Below are positions 1-6,718 of a stretch of DNA of 8,927 bases, piece by piece. Below the pieces are notes generated by a model. It ran no database searches. It saw only the letters and a list, made by a program, of their open reading frames with translations, and had not been told where the DNA came from. Within the stretch, counting starts at the first letter, position 1, and the number at the start of each line of letters is the position of its first letter. Location of the stretch: assembly GCA_000961805.1 (NCBI GenBank), contig LADV01000084.1, positions 1-8,927 on the forward strand. Direction: 5' to 3'. The position numbers and the translations under genes were made by a program. The stretch comes from Peptococcaceae bacterium BRH_c23. Lineage in GTDB: Bacteria > Bacillota_B > Desulfitobacteriia > Desulfitobacteriales > Desulfitobacteriaceae.

Positions 1-20
1 AGGATTTTCTCGATACTTGA

Positions 21-74
21 ATTATAAATGACCAATTTGAAGAACCCTTGAATTAAATTTAACGTTTTTGTAAC
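21..74 (-). promoter_or_regulatory. Promoter with four 11-bp-spaced half-sites, firing out of the left edge
   Basis: On the minus strand the hexamers GTTACA (69-74), GTTAAA (58-63), TTCAAG (47-52) and TTCAAA (36-41) follow one another at exact 11-bp steps. Nine bases after the last comes a perfect TATAAT (21-26). No good -35 hexamer sits 17 bases upstream of it, which suggests an activator-dependent promoter. The layout matches the one in front of tatA, including a shared 15-base identity at 59-73. The expected start of transcription is near position 14, so the gene it serves lies outside the window. Direct repeats at one helical turn are typical of OmpR/PhoB-type response regulators; that assignment is inference. 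Confidence 0.6.
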
Positions 75-138
75 ATTCTCCTTGACGCTTTTTAAGTCCG
101 TTTCCTTTTCTACATTACTTGGATTAGGTTCAAAGACA

Positions 139-178
139 AATAACCTTATATCCTTGCTTTGTCGGATATAAGGTTATT
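139..178 (-). terminator. Hairpin terminator after hypE
   Basis: A perfect 15-bp inverted repeat (139-153 with 164-178) encloses a 10-base loop and lies 25 bases past the hypE stop. Read on the minus strand, the stem is followed by TTTGTCTTTG-like sequence, which is T-rich but not a clean T run. The stem is AT-rich. It is probably the end of the hyp operon transcript, separating it from the promoter at 21-74. Confidence 0.6.
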
Positions 179-203
179 ACGTAAACATGATTCAAGCTTG
201 TTT

Positions 204-1211
204 CTAACAGATACGCGGCAGTTGATCAGCTACAAGGACATCAACAATCCTCTTACCACCAATGCCTGTCTTAAGGTACACTTTACCGACAGGGCCATTG
301 ACCACTTCACCGATTACCGCAGCATCCTGTCCCAGCGGGTGTTTTCGAAGGACATTCATAGCTGCCTCAACCTGCGGTTGCGGCACCACGGCCAGAAACT
401 TACCTTCGTTTGCCAGATATAGAGGGTCTAATCCTAAGATATCACAGGCTGACTTCACATTTCCCTGAACGGGCAGGGAATCCTCATCTAAACCAATACC
501 CACACCGCTCTGCACGGCAATTTCATTGAGAGTCGTCGCTACTCCACCCCGTGTAGGGTCCCTAAGCACCCTAATACCTGGTACCTCCAACAATAACTCT
601 TGGATTAACCCGTTGAGCGGAGCACAGTCACTGCGGAGATTATCAAAATTAAGTTCCGACCGCCTGGCCATAATGGTCATGCCATGGTCGCCTATCGTCC
701 CATTAATGATGATCTTATCCCCTGGCCTGGCGTTACTTCCTGACACATCAGCCCCAGGAAGTATGACCCCAATACCTGCCGTATTGATAAAAAGCTGATC
801 AGCACAACCTTTAGGTACGACTTTCGTGTCGCCGGTAACAATTAGCACACCGGCTGCTTTAGCCGTGTCTGCCATAGACTGGACAATCTGCCTAAGGCTG
901 GCCATCGAAAACCCTTCTTCTATAATAAATCCTGCACTTAAATACAAGGGTCGGGCACCGCTCACAGCTAAATCATTGACTGTTCCGCAAACAGCCAGTT
1001 TCCCGATGTCTCCGCCAGGGAAAGTCAGGGGAGAGATTACATAACTATCTGTGGTAAACGCAAGTCTCTCCCCGGGTGTCAAAAACCGAGCTGCATCGTT
1101 CATCTCATCGAGTAAGTCATTACTAAAATAGTGATGGAAAAGCTCTTTCACGAGTCTTTGGGTGTATTTGCCACCGTTGCCATGACCGAGCAATACTTTT
1201 TCTTCTTGCAT
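204..1211 (-). CDS. hypE: Hydrogenase maturation factor HypE (carbamoyl dehydratase)
   Basis: HypE accepts a carbamoyl group from HypF on its C-terminal cysteine and dehydrates it with ATP to a thiocyanate, the source of the cyanide ligands of the [NiFe] active site. The protein ends in the diagnostic PRIC motif with the terminal Cys, and shows the PurM/AIR-synthase-like signatures GHGNGGK near the N terminus, NDLAVSGA and DPTRGGVA. Length is 335 residues, normal for the family. I place the start at the ATG at 1209-1211. A longer frame could begin at a TTG at 1226, but a perfect AAGGAGG (1217-1223) lies inside that extension, five bases before the ATG. It is the last gene of the operon, 53 bases after hypD, and acts in the cytoplasm. 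Confidence 0.96.
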   Translation of the reverse strand: MQEEKVLLGHGNGGKYTQRLVKELFHHYFSNDLLDEMNDAARFLTPGERLAFTTDSYVISPLTFPGGDIGKLAVCGTVNDLAVSGARPLYLSAGFIIEEGFSMASLRQIVQSMADTAKAAGVLIVTGDTKVVPKGCADQLFINTAGIGVILPGADVSGSNARPGDKIIINGTIGDHGMTIMARRSELNFDNLRSDCAPLNGLIQELLLEVPGIRVLRDPTRGGVATTLNEIAVQSGVGIGLDEDSLPVQGNVKSACDILGLDPLYLANEGKFLAVVPQPQVEAAMNVLRKHPLGQDAAVIGEVVNGPVGKVYLKTGIGGKRIVDVLVADQLPRIC

Positions 1212-1216
1212 ACGTT

Positions 1217-1223
1217 CCTCCTT
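1217..1223 (-). promoter_or_regulatory. Ribosome binding site fixing the hypE start
   Basis: AAGGAGG on the minus strand stands five bases before the ATG at 1211. It would be coding (Lys-Glu-Glu) if the upstream TTG were used, so it argues for the shorter protein. Confidence 0.8.
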
Positions 1224-1264
1224 CAAAAACTATTACTAGAACAAGAACACTCATCTGTGTCCAC

Positions 1265-2350
1265 TTAATTATGGTACTTATAATACGCACCACAGGTACC
1301 CTCTGAGGAAACCATGCACGGCCCTACAGGTTTTTCCGGATTGCAAACGGTTTTAAACAAAGAGCAATCGGGAGGTATTTTCTTCCCTTTGAGAATCTCG
1401 CCGCATAGGCAACCTGCCGGACCGGCGTTTTGGCTTTCCTCCAGGCCAAAAACTAAGCGCGCGTCAAAGTTTGAGTATTCCGGCTTGAGTACTAGGCCGG
1501 ACCCTGGTATCGTTCCTATACCCCGCCAGGTGACGTCTGCTAAAGTAAATACCTTTTCGACCAAAGCCTGGGCCCGGATGTTTCCTTCTTCAGTCACCAA
1601 TCCCCCGTACACATTAACTAACAAAGGTTGTTTATTTGCCGCCAAGGTACTAAGTTTTATTAAAGCCGCTAACATCTCGACGGGTTCGAAACCTGCCACG
1701 ACAGCCGGAATATGGTATTCCTCTCGAAGGAAGCTAAATAGGCCAAATCCTGTAACAGTAGAAACATGACCTGGTAAAAGAAACCCATCCAAGGATATTT
1801 CCGGATCATTCAACAGGGCTCTTAAGGCATTCGGCACTACCTTATGCGCAGTCAGAAATGTTAAATTAGCGAGACCTTGCGTGGCTGCCCGCTCGATCGT
1901 AGCCGCTACAGTAGGAACCGTCGTTTCGAAACCAACTGCTAGAAATATTATCTTTTTGGCAGGGTTTGATCTGGCTATCTCAAGGACATCGAGGGGCGAG
2001 TACACAATTCTGATATCCGCTCCATTGGCTTGGGACTCAAGTAACGATCCTTTACTCCCCGGCACCCGCATCATATCTCCAAAGGTCGTAATGATTACAT
2101 CGCTGTAGCTGGCTATTTCCTGAGCCAAGTCGACATAACCCGGCGGAGTTACACAAACAGGGCAACCCGGTCCGGAGATGAGTCTTATTTCAGGCGGTAG
2201 CAGAGACCGGATACCACTGCGAAATAAGGCATGGGTATGGGTTCCACATACTTCCATCAGCGCTACAGACCTTGTCAATTTAAGCTGACGGAACGTTTCC
2301 CCAAGTTGTGCTCCTACTTCCCGAGCCTGTTGTTTGTTAATTATGCTCAT
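1265..2350 (-). CDS. hypD: Hydrogenase maturation factor HypD
   Basis: HypD is the iron-sulfur scaffold that, with HypC, holds iron while its CN and CO ligands are attached and then passes it to the hydrogenase large subunit precursor. In the 361-residue product the three conserved functional cysteine positions are present: the MEVCGTHTH motif (Cys35) and GPGCPVCVTP (Cys63, Cys66). The C-terminal quarter carries a cysteine cluster (314, 316, 329, 336, 345, 353) of the kind that binds the [4Fe-4S] cluster. Length is usual for the family. The start at 2350 overlaps the end of hypC by 14 bases, which suggests translational coupling and fits the obligatory HypC-HypD complex. Confidence 0.97.
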   Translation of the reverse strand: MSIINKQQAREVGAQLGETFRQLKLTRSVALMEVCGTHTHALFRSGIRSLLPPEIRLISGPGCPVCVTPPGYVDLAQEIASYSDVIITTFGDMMRVPGSKGSLLESQANGADIRIVYSPLDVLEIARSNPAKKIIFLAVGFETTVPTVAATIERAATQGLANLTFLTAHKVVPNALRALLNDPEISLDGFLLPGHVSTVTGFGLFSFLREEYHIPAVVAGFEPVEMLAALIKLSTLAANKQPLLVNVYGGLVTEEGNIRAQALVEKVFTLADVTWRGIGTIPGSGLVLKPEYSNFDARLVFGLEESQNAGPAGCLCGEILKGKKIPPDCSLFKTVCNPEKPVGPCMVSSEGTCGAYYKYHN

Positions 2351-2561
2351 TTGTTGCCAACTCCTTAATAAGCTCCCAAGTTAACGAGGCCTCATACGCA
2401 TCAATGACTTGAACAGCGAAACCGGCATGGACCAACACGTGGTCGCCTACTCTTACCGGAGAAACCAAATCTAATCCCACTTTGATTTGCGTATCCCCAA
2501 TTTTTACGGTTCCAATAGTTTCATTAATTTCAATGATCTCTCCCGGTACTCCTAGACACAT
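2337..2561 (-). CDS. hypC: Hydrogenase maturation chaperone HypC
   Basis: HypC is a small chaperone that binds HypD and carries the Fe(CN)2CO group to the hydrogenase large subunit. The 74-residue product begins MCLGVPG, so the essential Cys2 that coordinates iron and contacts HypD is in place, and it has the family block VGDHVLVHAGFAV near residues 38-50. The ATG shares one base with the hypF stop (TAATG), with an AAGGAG ten bases upstream inside hypF. Its 3' end overlaps hypD. I see nothing unusual in the sequence. Confidence 0.97.
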   Translation of the reverse strand: MCLGVPGEIIEINETIGTVKIGDTQIKVGLDLVSPVRVGDHVLVHAGFAVQVIDAYEASLTWELIKELATNEHN

Positions 2562-4864
2562 TAAAACGACACTCCTTTCCTTATTACCTGCCCGGCGATG
2601 ACTGCTTGTCCTAGAGAAATCCCCCCATCATTAGCAGGCACCTTGCTGTGCGTATAAACTTGGAATCCGTCCTTTTCTAAGCATTTCACAGATTTATCTA
2701 TGAGCAGTAAGTTTTGAAAAACCCCACCGCTTAAGACGACATTGTCGATTCCTGTATCGTTCCGGATAAGCTTACAGGTTGCCAAGATTACATCAGCAAG
2801 AGTTTGATGAAACCGCGCAGCCATAACCTCTATAGCTTCGTTAGCCAAAATTTCACGGATGATTTCTTCAAACATGGGCTTAAATTGGATAGTCCAAGGC
2901 CATGTGGCTCTATTGAGTATGAACCTGTACCCCTCACAGTGAAGTTCAGGTAATGCCAGTTGCTCCAATTCAATTGCTGCCTGGCCCTCATAGCTGATTT
3001 CCTGGCGCACTCCCACTAGGGCTGCTACCGCATCAAAAAGTCTGCCGGCACTAGACGTCAAGAGGTTAGCCCTGCCATTTAGAATTAAATTTTTAACAAT
3101 GCCCAGCTTGTACGAATCAGTATCCTGAAAAGGCGGCAGTGGCATTTGCGTGATGTTTTGGTCAAACATAGTCAACAGATAACTAAGAGCCATGCGCCAG
3201 GGTTGTTTTATAGCAGCATTTCCTCCAGGTAATGGTACATACTCGAAGTTCGCCCAACGAACAAAACCCTGATAGTTTCCGGTGAAAAACTCCCCTCCCC
3301 AAATTGTGCCATCAGTTCCATATCCGCTGCCATCAAAAGCAACCCCGATGACATCACTCACCACCCCGTTTTCGGCCATACATGAAGCGATGTGGGCATG
3401 GTGATGTTGGATAGGAAACTTGGTTAATCCCTTGATATCCTCAGCGTATTTAGTGCTCAAATAGTCAGGGTGTAAATCATAAGCCACCGCTTGCGGGGTA
3501 AGGTTAAATATTGTTTGTAGGTGATCAACGGCTTTCTCGAAAGCAAGCATATTACTTAGATTCTCTAAATCTCCGATATGCTGACTTAGAAATGCTGAAT
3601 TTCCTTTCGTTAGACAGACTGTATTCTTCAACTCAGCCCCTAGAGCCAAGATATTATCGATCTCAAATGGCAGTTTCACCGGCAGAGGGGCGTACCCCCG
3701 GGAACGCCTCAGCATCCTTTGTCGCCCTTTGAAAAAACGGACTACTGAATCATCCGTACGGATATGAATCTCCCTGTTATGGGTCAAAAAGTAATCAGCA
3801 ATGGAACCGAGATTGGCGAGTGCTTCATTGTCTTTGTATTCAATGGCCTCCCCGCTACTATTCCCGCTAGTCATGACTAAAACTTCCGAACCGTTTTGGA
3901 ACAACAAATGATGCAATGGCGCATAGGGTAACATCACTCCCAAGTAACGGTTCTTAGGCGCTACATCAAAGGCTACCGCCGAATCATCCTTTTTTCTCAG
4001 CAAAACAATGGGGCAACGTTCGCTTATTAAAGCGATTTCTTCCTCGTTTGTTATATCGCAGTACTTCTTAACCACTTCTATATCAGGCATCATTACAGCA
4101 AACGGTTTGGCGTCCCGATTTTTCAGGTTTCTCAGCCTTTGCACGGAAGTCTGGCTTAAAGCATCACAAACCAGGTGGTAACCCCCCAACCCTTTGACGG
4201 CTAAAATATGCCCTTGCTTAAGCAATTCTACTGCTTTCTCGGGCGCATCCTGTGCTGCGACCTGCTTGCCTTGACGGTCTAACAAGACAACTTGCGGGCC
4301 ACACGCTGGGCAGGCATTCGGCTGGGCGTGAAAACGGCGATTTTGAGGATCATAATATTCTTTAAGGCAATCTGGGCACATAGGAAAGTTGGCCATAGTA
4401 GTATACGGACGATCATAAGGTATATCTTGAATGATGGTAAAACGAGGGCCACAGTTCGTACAATTGATCAACGGATAGCGGTAACGCCGGTTCTCAGGGT
4501 CATTTAGTTCAGCCAAACACTCTGGGCATATAGCCACATCCGGAGAAACAAGTGTGAATTTTATTTCTCCCTTCGCACTGTCCTTAATCACAAAATCCTT
4601 ATAATCGGCCGGTGGTAACTTCGTTAACGTGATTTCTTCAATAACGGCTAAAGGTGGGGCCTCAGAACGGATCCGTTCAGCAAAGCTTTCCAGAAATACT
4701 TCTTTTCCTTCTGCTTCGATTTCCACACCCTGGGCAGAGTTATTGACCCACCCAGTTAGATCTAATGTTCTCGCTAAGTTATACACAAAGGGACGAAAGC
4801 CCACTCCTTGGACTACCCCTTTGATCAGCATATGAATTCTAGCTCGATATTCCTTTATAGGCAT
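2561..4864 (-). CDS. hypF: Carbamoyltransferase HypF
   Basis: HypF uses carbamoyl phosphate and ATP to make carbamoyl-adenylate and transfers the carbamoyl group to the terminal Cys of HypE. All family domains occur in order in 767 residues. First comes an acylphosphatase-like domain (VQGVGFRPF at 18-26). Then come zinc-finger pairs at Cys113/116, 135/138, 163/166 and 185/188. A YrdC-like domain spans about 205-390, with KGLGGYHLVCDA and TSGNSSGEAI. Last is a Kae1/TobZ-like carbamoyltransferase domain with HHHAH at 487-491, FDGSGYGTDG and a late SGGVFQN. The start at 4864 has an AGGAG nine bases upstream; a second Met lies at residue 12 but would shorten the acylphosphatase fold. The gene lies 56 bases after hypB. 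It appears intact. Confidence 0.97.
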   Translation of the reverse strand: MPIKEYRARIHMLIKGVVQGVGFRPFVYNLARTLDLTGWVNNSAQGVEIEAEGKEVFLESFAERIRSEAPPLAVIEEITLTKLPPADYKDFVIKDSAKGEIKFTLVSPDVAICPECLAELNDPENRRYRYPLINCTNCGPRFTIIQDIPYDRPYTTMANFPMCPDCLKEYYDPQNRRFHAQPNACPACGPQVVLLDRQGKQVAAQDAPEKAVELLKQGHILAVKGLGGYHLVCDALSQTSVQRLRNLKNRDAKPFAVMMPDIEVVKKYCDITNEEEIALISERCPIVLLRKKDDSAVAFDVAPKNRYLGVMLPYAPLHHLLFQNGSEVLVMTSGNSSGEAIEYKDNEALANLGSIADYFLTHNREIHIRTDDSVVRFFKGRQRMLRRSRGYAPLPVKLPFEIDNILALGAELKNTVCLTKGNSAFLSQHIGDLENLSNMLAFEKAVDHLQTIFNLTPQAVAYDLHPDYLSTKYAEDIKGLTKFPIQHHHAHIASCMAENGVVSDVIGVAFDGSGYGTDGTIWGGEFFTGNYQGFVRWANFEYVPLPGGNAAIKQPWRMALSYLLTMFDQNITQMPLPPFQDTDSYKLGIVKNLILNGRANLLTSSAGRLFDAVAALVGVRQEISYEGQAAIELEQLALPELHCEGYRFILNRATWPWTIQFKPMFEEIIREILANEAIEVMAARFHQTLADVILATCKLIRNDTGIDNVVLSGGVFQNLLLIDKSVKCLEKDGFQVYTHSKVPANDGGISLGQAVIAGQVIRKGVSF

Positions 4865-4920
4865 TTCTTTATTCTCCTATATTTCCCAATAGAGTAATTA
4901 CCCCAAATGAACCCAACCCA

Positions 4921-5640
4921 TTAGGATGCATCTTGAGCATTATCTATACCAGGAAAGGCTTCAGGGGTTCCTTCAGCGAGCTCTTTCTTTTTATTTATCT
5001 GTTCTAAGAGATATTGAGCTAATTCCGAAACACCCTGACCGGTGCGACAGGAGAGAGTAAATGCTTCGAGGCCGGGATTAATAGTTTTAATGTCCCCTAG
5101 GGCTTGTTCGATGGAAAAGTTAGTCTGCTCTATAAGATCTATTTTGTTTATAACCACTACTTTGGCCCTCTGGAACATGGCCGGGTACTTAATAGGTTTA
5201 TCATCCCCTTCAGTTACACTGAGAGCTACCATCCTAATTTCTTCACCCAGATCATAGCTTGCCGGGCATACCAAGTTACCAACGTTCTCAATGATGAGCA
5301 ATTCAAGTCCATCCAAAGGAAAGTTACCAAGGAGTTGTTTTATCATGGTACTATCCAAGTGACAACCACCACAGGTGTTAATCTGGATTACCGGTATTCC
5401 CTGCTTTTCAATGCGTTCTGCATCCTTAGAGGTATAGAGATCCCCTTCAATGACTGCCATTTTAACTTTGTCTTTAAGTTCCTTAATGAGGTTTTCTAAA
5501 ATGGATGTTTTCCCTGCCCCAGGTGATCCCATAAAGTTAATAACATAAACATTTTTACTCTTAAATTCCCTCCTTAACTCTTCAGATAGCAGGTCATTAG
5601 CTTTAAGAATATTTGAAACTACTTGAACTTCTTTACTCAA
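4921..5640 (-). CDS. hypB: Hydrogenase nickel incorporation GTPase HypB
   Basis: HypB is the GTPase that, with HypA, inserts nickel into the hydrogenase large subunit. In the 239-residue product I see the P-loop GSPGAGKTS (38-46), the metal-site motif CGGCHLD with Cys93-His94, the ENVGNLVCP block with Cys125, and the guanine-specificity motif NKID (165-168). The CH and C residues form the metal site at the GTPase dimer interface in characterised HypB proteins. Neither the N-terminal CxxCGC nickel motif nor a His-rich stretch is present, so nickel storage by this protein is unlikely. The only available start is a TTG at 5638-5640, two bases after the hypA stop, with GAGG upstream. The C-terminal tail of about 20 residues is Lys/Glu-rich and low in complexity. 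Confidence 0.95.
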   Translation of the reverse strand: MSKEVQVVSNILKANDLLSEELRREFKSKNVYVINFMGSPGAGKTSILENLIKELKDKVKMAVIEGDLYTSKDAERIEKQGIPVIQINTCGGCHLDSTMIKQLLGNFPLDGLELLIIENVGNLVCPASYDLGEEIRMVALSVTEGDDKPIKYPAMFQRAKVVVINKIDLIEQTNFSIEQALGDIKTINPGLEAFTLSCRTGQGVSELAQYLLEQINKKKELAEGTPEAFPGIDNAQDAS

Positions 5641-5642
5641 TT

Positions 5643-5990
5643 CTATCCCTCACTTTCTCCGGTCACTGTGTTTACAAATAATTCATTGCCGGTCAGCATC
5701 TCGTACTCCGGTCCTTCTTTACATTTACAGTTTAAATTCACGATCCCTTTCAATGATTCTCCACAACGGATACATCTCCCGGTCACCGGCACCTGGGTAA
5801 TAGTGAACTCCGCCCCTTCCGCTAAAGAACCTTGGGCAAAATATTCAAAGGCAAAGTCCAGTGCCGCAGGTTCTACGCCAGAAATCTCCCCTGCTACAAC
5901 ATTGATCTTGGTAATAGTTCTTAAACGGTGTTTGGCAGCATTATCGATGATGATATCGAAAATACTCTGCATAATCGAAAGTTCATGCAC
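5643..5990 (-). CDS. hypA: Hydrogenase nickel metallochaperone HypA
   Basis: HypA is the zinc-containing metallochaperone that works with HypB in nickel insertion. I place the start at the GTG at 5988-5990, giving 115 residues beginning MHELSI. This puts the nickel ligand His2 at its required place, and AAGGAG lies ten bases upstream. An ATG at 5999 is in frame but would have the AAGGAG one base away and would bury His2 at position 5. The start overlaps the end of tatA by eight bases. The zinc site has Cys73 and Cys76 as a usual CxxC, but the second half reads CKC (Cys88, Cys90), one residue shorter than the common CxxC. Whether that alters zinc binding cannot be told from sequence. Confidence 0.94.
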   Translation of the reverse strand: MHELSIMQSIFDIIIDNAAKHRLRTITKINVVAGEISGVEPAALDFAFEYFAQGSLAEGAEFTITQVPVTGRCIRCGESLKGIVNLNCKCKEGPEYEMLTGNELFVNTVTGESEG

Positions 5991-6183
5991 TGGTAACATT
6001 CTCCTTGTTATCTTCTTTTATTTCACTGACTGTTACAGCATTGACTACACTGTCCTTAGCCGTTTTGAATTCCCTCAGAGCTTTACCCACCGAACGACCC
6101 ACGTCAGGCAATTTGCCTGGTCCAAAAATAATCAGAGCAATCACCAAGATAACCACTAATTCAACAATACCTAAACTAGGCAT
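5983..6183 (-). CDS. tatA: Sec-independent translocase subunit TatA
   Basis: TatA-family proteins form the oligomeric pore of the twin-arginine pathway, which exports folded cofactor-containing proteins such as [NiFe] hydrogenases. The 66-residue product has the family layout: a short N terminus, a membrane helix at about residues 5-20 with Glu8, the hinge FGPGKLP (20-26), an amphipathic helix (GRSVGKALREFK) and a short charged tail. AAGGAGG lies eight bases before the ATG. It is the first gene of the hyp operon and its 3' end overlaps hypA, so it is made together with the maturation proteins. I infer a role in exporting the hydrogenase those proteins mature. TatA and TatE types cannot be separated from sequence, and no tatC is present here. 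Confidence 0.93.
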   Translation of the reverse strand: MPSLGIVELVVILVIALIIFGPGKLPDVGRSVGKALREFKTAKDSVVNAVTVSEIKEDNKENVTSA

Positions 6184-6191
6184 AATCTATT

Positions 6192-6257
6192 CCTCCTTGT
6201 AAAACTGTTTGTTTGTTTCACTCCAGCAGGTAGGGCCTCCATTCATAAACTGTTTGT
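6192..6257 (-). repeat. Imperfect direct repeat in the tatA leader
   Basis: The bases just before tatA include an ACAAACAGTTT block ending in a GGAGG ribosome binding site (6192-6212). A close copy, again ending in GGAGG, lies 44-45 bases upstream (6236-6257). The upstream copy is not followed by a usable start. It looks like a local duplication of the leader; a regulatory role is possible but unsupported. Confidence 0.55.
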
Positions 6258-6314
6258 CTTACTAATTTGTTTTTTATCGATCTGTAAAGATTAGCACCCC
6301 CCATCCATATTTAA

Positions 6315-6368
6315 ATAATAGGCTATTAGTTTGAATATCCTTTGAACAAAAGTTAACGTTTTTGTAAT
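6315..6368 (-). promoter_or_regulatory. tatA-hyp operon promoter with four 11-bp-spaced half-sites
   Basis: Read on the minus strand, ATTACA (6363-6368), GTTAAC (6352-6357), TTCAAA (6341-6346) and TTCAAA (6330-6335) stand at exact 11-bp steps. Nine bases later comes the -10 candidate TATTAT (6315-6320). There is no proper -35 box. The arrangement, spacing and a 15-base identical core (6353-6367) repeat those at 21-74. It would give a leader of about 125 bases before tatA. The geometry suits a tandem-binding OmpR/PhoB-type activator; the regulator is not identified. Confidence 0.6.
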
Positions 6369-6389
6369 ACTTAGGTGACTAATAATAGA

Positions 6390-6415
6390 ATAGGAGCGAT
6401 TTCTCTCGCTCCTAT
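6390..6415. terminator. Strong hairpin upstream of the hyp promoter
   Basis: A perfect 10-bp inverted repeat (6390-6399 with 6406-6415, arms ATAGGAGCGA) encloses a six-base loop. On the minus strand it is followed by TCTATTATTAG, moderately T-rich, so it may stop minus-strand read-through before the hyp promoter. On the plus strand no T run follows. It may instead be the 3' stem of a small RNA or a remnant of an element. Confidence 0.45.
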
Positions 6416-6666
6416 CACGAAAACGTTCAAGCGGGCCAATGCACACAGTTCTTCCATTAGGTACGTCTTTGTAGGTCTTCCACTCTCTTTTTTTTATTAT
6501 ATTTTCTCTAATATGTTTACTATTATGTAAAAACAAGAACTTGCAAAATAAAAAAGTCAATTCTAACAATAATTGCGACCGGTAAAACTACTGGGCGTGT
6601 TGCTTTTTAATTTGGGATTTACTCTGTCACAGCATTAGCCCGATAAGAGCAATGAAAAGCAAAAAA
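6416..6666. other. Unassigned intergenic stretch between the hyp promoter and the repeat-protein terminator
   Basis: I find no convincing gene here. An open frame on the minus strand crosses it and continues to 6291. Its middle part (about 6420-6490, including VPNGRTVCIGPLERF) looks faintly protein-like, but the frame runs through the hairpin and the promoter half-sites and has an AT-rich start without a ribosome binding site. It may hold a decayed coding fragment or a small RNA ending at the 6390-6415 hairpin. Neither is proven. Confidence 0.3.
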
Positions 6667-6701
6667 TAACTGGGCTGCCTCAATTGGTTTCAGCCCAGTT
6701 A
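6667..6701 (-). terminator. Rho-independent terminator of the repeat-protein gene
   Basis: An 11-bp perfect stem (6667-6677 with 6691-6701, arms TAACTGGGCTG) with a 13-base loop is followed on the minus strand by TTTTTT. It lies 17 bases beyond the stop codon of the Gly/Tyr/Met-rich gene. Confidence 0.88.
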
Positions 6702-6718
6702 AACTTATTCATTAATTA

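Noticed and set aside
1212..1226. Five-codon N-terminal extension of HypE from a TTG
   Set aside because: The extension contains the AAGGAGG that serves the ATG at 1211.
159..6202. Plus-strand open frames opposite the hyp genes
   Set aside because: All lie antisense within well-supported genes, lack ribosome binding sites and show no family signatures.
6184..6314. A nickel/cobalt or molybdenum cofactor riboswitch in the hyp leader
   Set aside because: I looked for conserved junction motifs and GC-rich paired arms and saw none that match.
6291..6569. Minus-strand open frame of 92 codons upstream of tatA
   Set aside because: It runs through the hairpin, all four half-sites and the -10 box, begins in AT-rich DNA without a ribosome binding site, and its C-terminal half has no protein character. 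Only a short middle part might be a remnant.
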